Shown here piece by piece: positions 53,386-61,815 of a stretch of DNA of 62,562 nt. The stretch's first letter is position 1. Every line of letters starts with the position of its first letter. Origin of the DNA: an uncultured Acidobacteriota bacterium (GTDB taxonomy: Bacteria > Acidobacteriota > Thermoanaerobaculia > Gp7-AA8); assembly GCA_937870635.1 (NCBI GenBank), contig CALMZP010000097.1, positions 1-62,562 of the forward strand, written 5' to 3'. The notes under the pieces were generated by a model that searched no databases, had not been told where the DNA came from, and worked only from the letters and a program-made list of their open reading frames with translations. The position numbers were made by a program, and so were the translations under genes.

Positions 53386-53552
53386 TGAGTGCTTGGTGCT
53401 TGGTGCTGAGCCATTGGTTCACGTCATCCTGAGGCGCGGAGACGCCGAAGGATCTCAAGTTGCCAGACTTTCGCATCTCGAGATCCTTCGCCGCGCTTCG
53501 CCGGCTCAGGATGACGTGAACTATTGACCCAGCACCCAGCACCCAGCACTCG
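53386..53552. repeat. Nested palindromic element D (GTGCTTG arms around a CGTCATCCTGAG hairpin)
   Basis: Left arm GAGTGCTTGGTGCTTGGTGC; right arm CAGCACCCAGCACCCAGCAC; inner hairpin 53419-53519 with CACGTCATCCTGAGGCGC and GGCTCAGGATGACGTGA. The architecture is the same as elements A-C but the outer word differs. Confidence 0.9.
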
Positions 53553-53554
53553 TT

Positions 53555-54292
53555 TCAAAACGACGCCCACAACAAAATTCTCTTGTAGGTATAAAAGAAA
53601 GGCGTGGCCGTGCTCAACCGCTCCATCAATCGTTCCGTGTACGTCTCCAGGAATTGCGGGAACCGGGCGCCGAGGCGTTCTTCGTAATCGGTGAGCAGCG
53701 CGCCGCGGTTCCATTCCACCACATCGGCCGCCGACGCAAGCTCGTGGCCGTACACGTGCAGCCGCACATGCTGCCGCTTGAATCCGAGCCGATGGAAGAT
53801 CGATGCGTATTGCTCAGGCGGCAGCACGTAATCTGCCCGTGGCTCGAATTGCATCTCACGGGCGACCTCCGCCGCCGTCGCGTGTGATGGGTGGTCGTCG
53901 TTCGCTGGCATCTGGATCGCGATCTGGCCGTGCGGCGTGAGGAAGCTCGCGAACTTCGCGAAAAGCTTCTCGTGATCCGGGACCCACTGCAGCGCGGCAT
54001 TCGAGAAGACGAGGTCATAAGGGCGGTCGGTCACGAACGCTTCGATGTCGCCCTTTTCGAATCGCATCACTTCGCCACCGGAGCCGCTGCGCAACAGCAT
54101 CGTCTCCGAGCTGTCGATCCCGAGCGTTTCTGCCGCGGAGAAGTGCTCATGCAGCTCGCGCGTCAGCTCGCCCGTGCCGCACCCCAGATCGACGATCTGC
54201 ATGCGCGGCCGGTGCTCGATCAGCGCGAGGAGATCGCGAAATGGCAGCGCCCGCTCGGTCTTGAATCGCTCGTACTGCTCGGGATTCCACAT
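53555..54292 (-). CDS. Trans-aconitate 2-methyltransferase-like SAM methyltransferase
   Basis: 245 residues. Class I SAM-binding motif IVDLGCGTGELTRELHEHF, motif II LVFSNAALQWVPDHEKLF, and the Tam-typical tail VVEWNRGALLTDYEERLGAR. E. coli Tam methylates trans-aconitate, which relieves its inhibition of the TCA cycle; this protein is close in length and pattern. It starts 6 nt after the M14 peptidase stop and is probably in one transcript with it. Confidence 0.86.
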   Translation of the reverse strand: MWNPEQYERFKTERALPFRDLLALIEHRPRMQIVDLGCGTGELTRELHEHFSAAETLGIDSSETMLLRSGSGGEVMRFEKGDIEAFVTDRPYDLVFSNAALQWVPDHEKLFAKFASFLTPHGQIAIQMPANDDHPSHATAAEVAREMQFEPRADYVLPPEQYASIFHRLGFKRQHVRLHVYGHELASAADVVEWNRGALLTDYEERLGARFPQFLETYTERLMERLSTATPFFYTYKRILLWASF

Positions 54293-54298
54293 GGGTTC

Positions 54299-57019
54299 TC
54301 AGCGAAGCTTGTCCCAGTTGATCACGGCGTTCATCACCAGCGGATACATACCCTGTGTGTTCATCCGCCACATCGGGTTCACGGCAAAGAGAAGGACATG
54401 GCCGCGGCCGCGAGGCGCGAGGATCACTGCCGGCTTGCCGGCCAGTTCATCGCCGCCTTCCAGCATGCCCGACATGAGCAGCTGGTCGGCTTTGTCGTGG
54501 AAGGTCACGAGGACCTTTGGACGGTCTTCCGGTCGAGGCATGTACGGCTCGAAGTTGTATGCCGCATCTTCCGGCGGCTGGAAGCCTTCTTCTCCAGGCT
54601 TCGGTTTCTCTCGTTCGGGAAGCGGAACGAACGGACGTCCCTGCGGAACATCGGGATCGTTTGCTCCGCCGCGGCCGCTGGGACGGCCCTGCGCACGCTG
54701 CTCTTCGCGCACGCCGACTTTCAGGATCGGCGAATTGCTGAAGAAAAGCGGAACCGTCTCGTCGTAGCCCGCCGTCACCGGGCTCTTCGTCACGGTGAGT
54801 TTTCCGCGAACGATCGTGCCGGGGGCTTTGAGCTTCGCCAGCGGGACGGATTGCACCCACCGCACGAGACCGTAATCGATGGCCCATTCCGCGGTGTCCC
54901 GCACGGTGATGAGGAGACCGCCGTCTTTGACGAAGCGCGTCAGGTGCTGCACGCCCGAGAGGCCGAGGCCGGGGCGCATGTCGTCGGTCTCGTCGATGCC
55001 GCCGAGGTTCGGTGTGAGCTCGGTGGTCTTCCAGGGTAGGGCGGGACCGGGCGCCATGCCGTTGACGATGTCGCCGGAGATCGACGACGCACCCACCGGC
55101 GGGAAGATCACGACGTCGTACTTCTCGCGCACGTTGGGCATGGCCGCGACGTCCTGGGTGGAGATGTAGTCGTAGGGGACGCCGAGACTTTCCAGCGCGA
55201 GGCGGTACCACCCTTCGTCCTGGGTGCGGAGCCAGGTGTGAAGGATGGCGATGCGCGGCTTCTTCGTGGACGGGTCCGCGAAGTATTTTCGCGCGTGCTC
55301 GATGTCCGAGGACGCGGGCGATGCCGGTGCTGCCGGCGGCGCAGCCAGAAGATTCATGGGGACCTCGAGAACGTCTGCATTCGCGACGCGCGTGAAATCG
55401 ACGTTCTTGAGATAGGCGAGAGTCCAGCCGGTGTCGTCGTAAACGCGGTCTTCACCGCGCACGAACTGCACGTCGAGGAGAGCATCGGCCAGCCGGCTGT
55501 AAGGCTGATCCATCCGTACGACGTACGAGCCCTTTGCGAACGTGACGTTGGGACTCTTCGGTTTCGGATCCTTCGCCTTCGCATCCGTCGCTTTCGCGTC
55601 TGCAGCCTTTTCGGCAGGTTTCGCCGGCGGCCACGCCGGATCGATCGTGAGCGCCTGCTGCGTCGCGTGAACCTCGACCCCGTGCTTCTGGAGGACGGTG
55701 ATCAGATCGCGGAGATTGCCCGATCGCTTCTGGTCGGCGGGAAAGACGTACGCGGCGGGCCCCTCGTTCGACGGCTTCGCAATCGACCGCTTCGACAGCG
55801 TCCAGAAGTTCTCGAGGAACCGCGCGCGGTTCTTCGCCATGTCGTTGAGCGCGAGAAGAAGTCCGCTCTGCTGGAAGTTCACATTGTTGCGGAGCGACCA
55901 GCGCACCTTCGGCAGCGGTGGATTCGGGCGGAACCACTGCCGTTCACTGGTTCCGCGGACCACGCGCTCTTCGGTCGTCGGCCAGCGATTGCCGAAGGTC
56001 TCGTAGAACCGCCCGATGGAGTTGTGCCCCATGCCGATCCAGAACATGTAGTTCGGTGCCCATCCATCGTAGAAGCCATGTGTCCACACGCCGGGCAGGC
56101 CGCGGCGGGTGAGCTCGTTGACCTCGTTGTAGGCCATGCGATGCCACTCGTCGATCATCAGCGGGTCCAGCGCCGGGTTGTACGGGCCTGTGCCGGTCGA
56201 GATGTAGAGGAACGGAATCGACTCGTGCAGGTCATGGACGACCTGCGGATGAAAGTCGAAGTAAGCCTTCATCACGTTGTTGCTGAGGTTGAGGGCCAGG
56301 CCGATGTTGTCGCGGTTGTTGTCGTGCGCAACGTGATGCCCCCAGTAGACGAGGGGCGGAGTGGGCACGCCGGGATTCTTCTCGCGGTAGCGCCAGAGAT
56401 CGACCTGGCGATTGCGGCCGTCGACTTCGATCACCGGCGTGAGCAGGGTGACGATGTTGTCGCGGATGCTGCGGATGAACGGCGTCTCCTCGACGGCGAG
56501 ACGATACGCGAGCTCCATGAGCATCTCCGGGCTTCCCGTCTCCGGCGAATGCATCGCGCCCGTGGCGTAATAAATCGGTTTCCCGTCGGCGATGAGCTGG
56601 CGTGCGTCCTCCTCGCTCAGCTTGCGCGGATCGCTGAGGCGCCGCGTGATCTCCCGATAGCGATCGAGATTCGCAATCGTCTCCTCGTTCGCGATCGCGA
56701 CCAGGATCATCTCCCGCCCTTCCTCCGATTTGCCGAGCGTGAAGACCTTCACCCGAGGCGACGCGTCATCGAGCGCCCGCATGTAGCGGTAGACGTCTTC
56801 CGCATACGTGAGCCGCCCTTCCTGGCCGGCGATGTACCCGTGAAACTTCAAAGGCGTGGGGACGGTCGCTGACGCCGGAAGGTGATCGACGAGCTCGGTC
56901 ATGAAGTTGGGGTCCGTCGTGTAACGGCGGATTGCGTCGGTGTAAGCCTGATCATTCGGCTGTTCCTGAGCGAGGACGGCCGACGCAGCGAGCAGGACGG
57001 CGGCGAAGATTTTCTTCAT
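54299..57019 (-). CDS. Large exported M14-family zinc carboxypeptidase
   Basis: 906 residues with signal peptide (FAAVLLAASAVLAQEQ). The M14 domain lies at about 55-400: zinc ligands in GAMHSPETGSPEML (HxxE) and a third ligand in FHPQVVHDLHES; the catalytic Glu region is nearby. A long C-terminal part contains a glutamine-amidotransferase-like/beta-sandwich domain (FVKDGGLLITVRDTAEWAID). An internal Lys/Asp/Ala spacer (KAADAKATDAKAKDPKPK, about residues 470-490) is low complexity. Probably a periplasmic peptidase acting on peptides or peptidoglycan stems. It is divergent from the DUF1028 gene. Confidence 0.9.
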   Translation of the reverse strand: MKKIFAAVLLAASAVLAQEQPNDQAYTDAIRRYTTDPNFMTELVDHLPASATVPTPLKFHGYIAGQEGRLTYAEDVYRYMRALDDASPRVKVFTLGKSEEGREMILVAIANEETIANLDRYREITRRLSDPRKLSEEDARQLIADGKPIYYATGAMHSPETGSPEMLMELAYRLAVEETPFIRSIRDNIVTLLTPVIEVDGRNRQVDLWRYREKNPGVPTPPLVYWGHHVAHDNNRDNIGLALNLSNNVMKAYFDFHPQVVHDLHESIPFLYISTGTGPYNPALDPLMIDEWHRMAYNEVNELTRRGLPGVWTHGFYDGWAPNYMFWIGMGHNSIGRFYETFGNRWPTTEERVVRGTSERQWFRPNPPLPKVRWSLRNNVNFQQSGLLLALNDMAKNRARFLENFWTLSKRSIAKPSNEGPAAYVFPADQKRSGNLRDLITVLQKHGVEVHATQQALTIDPAWPPAKPAEKAADAKATDAKAKDPKPKSPNVTFAKGSYVVRMDQPYSRLADALLDVQFVRGEDRVYDDTGWTLAYLKNVDFTRVANADVLEVPMNLLAAPPAAPASPASSDIEHARKYFADPSTKKPRIAILHTWLRTQDEGWYRLALESLGVPYDYISTQDVAAMPNVREKYDVVIFPPVGASSISGDIVNGMAPGPALPWKTTELTPNLGGIDETDDMRPGLGLSGVQHLTRFVKDGGLLITVRDTAEWAIDYGLVRWVQSVPLAKLKAPGTIVRGKLTVTKSPVTAGYDETVPLFFSNSPILKVGVREEQRAQGRPSGRGGANDPDVPQGRPFVPLPEREKPKPGEEGFQPPEDAAYNFEPYMPRPEDRPKVLVTFHDKADQLLMSGMLEGGDELAGKPAVILAPRGRGHVLLFAVNPMWRMNTQGMYPLVMNAVINWDKLR

Positions 57020-57031
57020 GGCTGAGAAGGA

Positions 57032-57037
57032 TATAGT
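57032..57037 (+). promoter_or_regulatory. Bidirectional TATAGT/TATATC -10 region between M14 and DUF1028 genes
   Basis: The 26-nt space between the divergent starts carries TATAGT 8 nt before the ATG at 57046. On the other strand it carries TATATC 10 nt before the ATG at 57019. The two hexamers overlap. Confidence 0.5.
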
Positions 57038-57045
57038 GACCGCCC

Positions 57046-58095
57046 ATGAAGAACATCATCTGGCTTCTGCTCGTCGCTCAGACGGCCGTGGCGCAGGTCC
57101 GGCCGGTGAATACGTATTCGATCGTCGCCCGTGATCCCGCGACCGGACAGATGGGCGTCGCCGTTCAGTCGCACTGGTTCTCCGTCGGCCCGATCGTGCC
57201 GTGGGCCGAGTCAGGTGTGGGCGCGATTGCGACGCAGAGCTTCGTCGACCCTTCCTACGGGAAACTCGGGCTCGAACTTCTGCGCGCCGGCAAGTCGTCG
57301 CCCGAGGCGATGCGGGCGCTGCTCGCGGGAGACGCGGCCTGTGAGGTGAGACAACTCGGCTTCGTTGACATGAACGGAAATGTGGCCTCGTTCACCGGGG
57401 GGCGGAACATTGCCGCGGCGGGCAGCGTCGCGGCAGGAGCAGCGGCGACGAGTGCGCCGGTGACGTGCGGGTCGGCGGGCGGCACGATATACATCGGCCG
57501 CGACTTCGCCGTTCAGGCCAACCTGATGCGCAACGACAAGGTCTGGCCGGCGATGGCCAAAGCGTACGGTGACGCGACCGGCGATCTCGCGGATCGGATG
57601 CTCGCGGCGCTCGACGCCGCGGAAGCGGCCGGCGGTGACATCCGCGGCAAGCAGTCGGCAGCACTGGTCATCGTCAGCGCGAAACCGACGGGGAAATCGT
57701 GGGTCGACCGCGTATTCGATCTGCGCGTGGACGACCACGAGCGGCCGCTCGTCGAGCTGCGCCGCCTCGTGAACATCGCCCGCGCCTACAACCACATGAA
57801 CGCGGGCGATCTCGCGGTCGAGCACAAGGACAACGACGCCGCCTTACGCGAATACAGCGCCGCGGCGAAGCTCGCCGCGTCGACGCCGGGCGTACCGCAG
57901 AGCCGCCAGGCGGAGATGATCTACTGGCACGCCGTCGCGCTCGTGAACATGAAGCGCGTCGACGAAGCGCTGCCTCTGTTCCAGAAAGCCTTCACTCTCG
58001 AGCCGAGCTGGCGCGAGCTGACGCCAAGGCTGCGGGCGGCAGGGCTGCTGCCGGACGATGCCGCGCTGATCGCGAAAATCGTGGACGTGAAGTAA
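57046..58095 (+). CDS. DUF1028 Ntn-hydrolase-like protein with TPR tail (exported)
   Basis: 349 residues. Signal peptide (IIWLLLVAQTAVAQ) then a DUF1028 domain: NTYSIVARDPATGQMGVAVQ, PWAESGVGAIATQSFVDPSY, GAAATSAPVTCGSAGGTIYI. DUF1028 proteins adopt an N-terminal-nucleophile fold and may be amidohydrolases. The C-terminal 100 residues hold TPR-like helical repeats (YNHMNAGDLAVEHKDNDAAL, VDEALPLFQKAFTLEPSW). Periplasmic. Confidence 0.86.
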   Translation: MKNIIWLLLVAQTAVAQVRPVNTYSIVARDPATGQMGVAVQSHWFSVGPIVPWAESGVGAIATQSFVDPSYGKLGLELLRAGKSSPEAMRALLAGDAACEVRQLGFVDMNGNVASFTGGRNIAAAGSVAAGAAATSAPVTCGSAGGTIYIGRDFAVQANLMRNDKVWPAMAKAYGDATGDLADRMLAALDAAEAAGGDIRGKQSAALVIVSAKPTGKSWVDRVFDLRVDDHERPLVELRRLVNIARAYNHMNAGDLAVEHKDNDAALREYSAAAKLAASTPGVPQSRQAEMIYWHAVALVNMKRVDEALPLFQKAFTLEPSWRELTPRLRAAGLLPDDAALIAKIVDVK

Positions 58096-58101
58096 GCCGC
58101 A

Positions 58102-58210
58102 GCATCCCGAGCGAAGCGAGGGATCTCCGGTACCACCGGCAGGGACCATCCGCATGGTGGCAGGAGGCATCCTGCCGGTGCTTCCGGAGATCCCTCGCTT
58201 CGCTCGGGAT
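58102..58210. repeat. GCATCCCGAGCGAAGCGAGG hairpin
   Basis: Arms GCATCCCGAGCGAAGCGAGG and CCCTCGCTTCGCTCGGGAT flank a second inverted pair (TCTCCGGTACCACCGGCAGG and CCTGCCGGTGCTTCCGGAGA). Total about 109 nt, and one of the best-paired elements in the window. Confidence 0.92.
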
Positions 58211-58240
58211 AAAGCCCTTACGGGATGAAGCCTTTACCCC

Positions 58241-58852
58241 CTAAGCCATGAACCCGTTCTTCAAGATGTCCGCGATCTCTCTCACCGCCTCCGTCGAATC
58301 CTTGCCGAAGGGCTCCTTCACTCCGAAAAGAATCTCGATCGTGAAGTAGCTGAAGAACAGGCGCTGCGTGAGCATCAGCGCGGAGATCGGCGAGACGCCA
58401 GGCCGCAGCCGGCGCTGAATGTCTGCCATGGCTTCGTCCGCGGCGATGAGGTCCGCGTAACGCCGCGCCATGTCGCCGTAGAAGTTCTTGATGTGCGTTC
58501 CCTCGAACTCGAGCACGTCGACATAGATGAGCGTGATGTACTGGCGATAGTCGCGAACGCTGTCGCGCACCGCGTAGCCGAGGCTCTCGAGGTTGTCGGG
58601 GAAGCGGCCGGCGGAGAGAGCGCGGCGGAACGGGAACGCGCGGGAGCCGGTGATCTCCGTCAGCTCATCGAGCAGCGTCTTGAAAATCGCCTCTTTGTCG
58701 GGGAAATGGTGGTAGACGTTGCCGATCGAGACTTTCGCGTCGTCGGCGATCTGCCGCACGCTGGTTGCCTTGAATCCCTGAGAAGAAAAGAGGGCCAGGG
58801 CCGCGTCGAGGACCTGTCGTCTGCTCCGCTCCGACTTCGACTCACGCAGCAT
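58241..58852 (-). CDS. TetR-family regulator
   Basis: 203 residues. N-terminal HTH: ALFSSQGFKATSVRQIADDA then KVSIGNVYHHFPDKEAIFKT. The C-terminal ligand domain is diverse, with no recognised effector. Divergent from the MFS transporter with 29 nt between starts, which is the usual arrangement of a TetR repressor and its efflux target. Confidence 0.92.
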   Translation of the reverse strand: MLRESKSERSRRQVLDAALALFSSQGFKATSVRQIADDAKVSIGNVYHHFPDKEAIFKTLLDELTEITGSRAFPFRRALSAGRFPDNLESLGYAVRDSVRDYRQYITLIYVDVLEFEGTHIKNFYGDMARRYADLIAADEAMADIQRRLRPGVSPISALMLTQRLFFSYFTIEILFGVKEPFGKDSTEAVREIADILKNGFMA

Positions 58853-58867
58853 GAGGGGCGCACAGTT

Positions 58868-58873
58868 TACACT
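58868..58873 (+). promoter_or_regulatory. -10-like TACACT within the tetR/MFS divergent promoter
   Basis: TACACT is 8 nt before the TTG at 58882. On the opposite strand TAAACT (58863-58868) lies 10 nt before the ATG at 58852. The two overlap by one base, so an operator here would control both. Confidence 0.5.
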
Positions 58874-58881
58874 CGAGCCCG

Positions 58882-60099
58882 TTGGCGCACGATCCCTACG
58901 CTGCTCTACGGATTCACGACTTCCGCTGGATCATCACGGGCCACGCAGCTTTGACCTTCGCCCGGGAGGCGCAGATCGTGGTCGTCGGATGGCAGGTCTT
59001 CGCGATCACCGGCGACCCGCTGGCCCTCGGGCTGATCGGCCTGGCCGAAGCGATCCCGCTTCTTGGGCTGGCCTTGTACGCCGGACACGTAGCCGATCGC
59101 CTCCCACGCCGCGCAGTCGCCCTCGGTGGAACTGTGGCGATGATCGCCGCCGCCATCGCACTTCTGGCGATGACATCACAATCGTCGTTCCTGACAGGCG
59201 ACCGGATCTGGCCGATTTACCTCGTCGTGCTGATTGGCGGAATCGGCCGTGCGTTCGTGCGCCCCGCCGTGAGCGCGCTCGGTGCCGAAGTCATACCCCG
59301 GGAGCTCTATCCGAACGGTGTCGCGTGGCGGAGCAGCGGGTGGCATCTCGCGGCCGTGGCCGGTCCCGCCGCGGGCGGCGTGATCTACGGCTTTGCCGGG
59401 GCAGTCACGGCGTACACGGCCGTCATCGTCCTCATGACGCTGTCGCTCGCTGCGCTGGCGACGGTGCGTCACCGCGTGCGACCGGTTGCGCCGGAGGAGG
59501 AGCCGGCGCTGGAGAGCATCAAGCAGGGATTGCGGTTCGTGATCAACGAGCCCGTGCTGCTGGCGGCGATGACGCTCGATCTTTTCTCGGTGCTGTTCGG
59601 CGGGGCCGTGGCGCTGCTCCCGGTGTTTGCGAAGATGCTGGGGGCGGGACCGGAGGGGCTGGGTCTTCTGCGGGCGGCGCCAGCTCTCGGTTCGATCGGT
59701 GTCGGAGTCTTTCTCGCGCACAGGCCGACGCTCCGAAGGTCGGGAGCGACGCTGCTCGTCGCGGTGGCGATCTTCGGCGGAACGATGATCGCCTTTGGAC
59801 TGTCGCGCAACTTCTACCTGTCGTTTGCGCTGCTGTTCTTCGGGGGCGCGGCCGATGGTGTCAGCGTGGTGATTCGCGGTCTTCTCCTTCAGTCGCGCGC
59901 GCCCGATCATCTTCTCGGCCGGGTGAGCTCGGTGAATCAGATCTTCATCAGCGCTTCGAACGAGCTCGGCGCTTTCGAATCCGGCGTCGCCGCCCGTCTC
60001 CTTGGTGTAGTGCCGTCGGTGCTGTTCGGCGGGGTCATGACCATCATCGTGGTCGTGCTCACGGCATGGCGTGCTCCACAGCTGCGGCGGCTGAGGTGA
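58882..60099 (+). CDS. MFS transporter (EntS/MFS_3-like exporter)
   Basis: 405 residues with about 12 helices. LRIHDFRWIITGHAALTFAR, the loop 2-3 signature GHVADRLPRRAVALGG and VVIRGLLLQSRAPDHLLGRV are typical of the enterobactin-exporter-like MFS_3 group. It probably exports a small molecule sensed by the adjacent TetR. The start codon is TTG, supported by the TACACT box and by the family N-terminus YAALR. Confidence 0.88.
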   Translation: MAHDPYAALRIHDFRWIITGHAALTFAREAQIVVVGWQVFAITGDPLALGLIGLAEAIPLLGLALYAGHVADRLPRRAVALGGTVAMIAAAIALLAMTSQSSFLTGDRIWPIYLVVLIGGIGRAFVRPAVSALGAEVIPRELYPNGVAWRSSGWHLAAVAGPAAGGVIYGFAGAVTAYTAVIVLMTLSLAALATVRHRVRPVAPEEEPALESIKQGLRFVINEPVLLAAMTLDLFSVLFGGAVALLPVFAKMLGAGPEGLGLLRAAPALGSIGVGVFLAHRPTLRRSGATLLVAVAIFGGTMIAFGLSRNFYLSFALLFFGGAADGVSVVIRGLLLQSRAPDHLLGRVSSVNQIFISASNELGAFESGVAARLLGVVPSVLFGGVMTIIVVVLTAWRAPQLRRLR

Positions 60100-60137
60100 C
60101 GGTTCTCTACCAACCGTAGCTTTCTTGACGCCGCCTG

Positions 60138-60143
60138 TACGCT
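60138..60143 (+). promoter_or_regulatory. -10-like TACGCT before the radical SAM gene
   Basis: TACGCT ends 7 nt before the GTG at 60151. TTGACG at 60125 is too close to act as its -35. Confidence 0.45.
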
Positions 60144-60150
60144 GATTTCC

Positions 60151-61191
60151 GTGACAGCCATCAAAGGCCGCGGTGCGAGCTGGAATCCACAGAACCGGTT
60201 CGAGACACTCGCCTACGTCCGCGACGACGAAGCGCCGCCGGACGAGGGATCGCCGAACACGATCTACCTGCGCGATCCCACGCGGACGCTCATCACCACG
60301 AACGACAGTCCTGACGTCGGCTTCGAAGCGAGCATCAATCCCTATCGAGGATGCGAGCACGGTTGCATCTACTGCTTCGCCCGCCCCACTCACGAATACC
60401 TCGGCATGTCCGCCGGCCTCGATTTCGAATCGAAGATTCTCGTCAAAGAGGATGCACCCGAGCTTCTACGGGATGAGCTGAATGCGAAGTCGTGGGAGCC
60501 GAAGACGATCGCGATCAGCGGCGTCACGGACCCGTACCAGCCCATCGAGCGCCACATGCAGCTGACACGACGGTGCCTGGAAGTACTCGCGGACTTCAGG
60601 AACCCGGTGGCGATCATCACCAAGAATCATCTGGTCAGCCGCGACGTCGATCATCTGGCGGAGCTAGCGCGGTTCCATGCCGCGCGCGTCTTCGTATCGA
60701 TCACGACGCTCGACCCGAAACTTGCCAACACGATGGAGCCGCGCGCCTCGACGCCCGAGCTGCGGCTCGATGCGGTCGCAAAGTTGTCCGCGGCGGGAGT
60801 GCCGACGGGCGTGATGGTCGCACCGGTCGTGCCGGCGATCACCGATCACGAGATTCCGGCGATTCTCAAGGCGGCGCGGGAAGCGGGCGCGAAGTGGGCC
60901 GGGTTCGTGGTGCTTCGCCTTCCCTGGGCCGTCGCACCGCTCGTCGAAAAATGGCTGGAGGAGCACTTCCCCGATCGCAAGGAAAAAGTGCTCAATCGGA
61001 TCCGGGACCTGCGCGGCGGAAAGCTCTACGACGCCCGGTGGGGTGTGCGCGGCCGCGGCGAGGGAATCTTCGCTCAGCAGATCGGCAGCCTCTTCGAAGC
61101 CTCGTGCCGCCGCATTGGCATGAATGAAGAAGAAGCGGAGCTGTCCGTGGCGTGGTTCCGTCGGAGGACGGCGCAGTCGACACTCTGGTGA
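60151..61191 (+). CDS. PA0069-family radical SAM protein
   Basis: 346 residues. The [4Fe-4S]-SAM motif is CEHGCIYCFARPTHEYLG (CxxxCxxC). SPL-like segments follow: GVTDPYQPIERHMQLTRRCL and VFVSITTLDPKLANTMEPRA. The reaction is unknown; relatives are annotated as Rv2578c-type and are distant from spore photoproduct lyase. The stop is 3 nt before the NUDIX start, so the genes form an operon. Confidence 0.93.
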   Translation: MTAIKGRGASWNPQNRFETLAYVRDDEAPPDEGSPNTIYLRDPTRTLITTNDSPDVGFEASINPYRGCEHGCIYCFARPTHEYLGMSAGLDFESKILVKEDAPELLRDELNAKSWEPKTIAISGVTDPYQPIERHMQLTRRCLEVLADFRNPVAIITKNHLVSRDVDHLAELARFHAARVFVSITTLDPKLANTMEPRASTPELRLDAVAKLSAAGVPTGVMVAPVVPAITDHEIPAILKAAREAGAKWAGFVVLRLPWAVAPLVEKWLEEHFPDRKEKVLNRIRDLRGGKLYDARWGVRGRGEGIFAQQIGSLFEASCRRIGMNEEEAELSVAWFRRRTAQSTLW

Positions 61192-61194
61192 ACG

Positions 61195-61695
61195 ATGAAA
61201 AAGATTGCAGAAGGAAAACGCGTCCTCATTCTCGAGAATGACGGATGGGAGTACGTCGAGCGGAAGCAGGGGAAGGAAGCGGTTGCCGTCATCGCCCAGG
61301 ACGATCGCGGCCGGCTCATCCTCACAGAACAGTTCCGTAAGCCTGTCGGAAAGCATGTGATCGACTATCCGGCCGGCCTCGTGGGCGACGAAGAAGGAAG
61401 CAGCGATCCGGCGGAGACCGCGCGGAAGGAGCTCGAGGAGGAGACGGGCTTCACGTGCGATGAGGTGGAGCTGCTCGCGAAAGGGCCGACTTCGGCCGGT
61501 ATCACCTCGGAACTCGTCAGTTTCTACCGAGCGCGAGGCGTTCAGAAGAAGGGAGAGGGCGGTGGCGTCGGTGGTGAATCGATCACCGTCCACGCCGTTG
61601 CGCTCGAAGACCTGCCGTCCTGGCTGAAAGCCCGGGAGCGCGAAGGAAAGCTGATCGACCTGAAAATCTGGGGCGGGTTGTACTTTCTGGAGTGA
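61195..61695 (+). CDS. NUDIX hydrolase (ADP-ribose pyrophosphatase-like)
   Basis: 166 residues. The Nudix box runs G-x5-E-x7-REUxEExGU across LVGDEEGSSDPAETARKELE and EETGFTCDEVE, with an intact Glu pair. Upstream VIAQDDRGRLILTEQFRKPV resembles ADP-ribose or nucleoside-diphosphate-sugar hydrolases. It starts 3 nt after the radical SAM gene. Confidence 0.92.
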   Translation: MKKIAEGKRVLILENDGWEYVERKQGKEAVAVIAQDDRGRLILTEQFRKPVGKHVIDYPAGLVGDEEGSSDPAETARKELEEETGFTCDEVELLAKGPTSAGITSELVSFYRARGVQKKGEGGGVGGESITVHAVALEDLPSWLKAREREGKLIDLKIWGGLYFLE

Positions 61696-61709
61696 ATGGG
61701 AACGCCGCT

Positions 61710-61806
61710 GTCATCCGAGCGCGAGCGAGGGACCTGGGGGTGGGCGGCACGAGGGATGATGTTCGCGCCGCCCGTCCCCCAGATCCCTCGCTACGCTCGG
61801 GATGAC
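61710..61806. repeat. GTCATCCGAGCGCGAGCGAG hairpin
   Basis: Arms GTCATCCGAGCGCGAGCGAG and CCCTCGCTACGCTCGGGATG around an inner GGGCGGC/GCCGCCC pair. It lies between the convergent NUDIX and oxidoreductase genes, 9 nt from the latter's stop. Confidence 0.9.
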
Positions 61807-61815
61807 AGCACGAAC

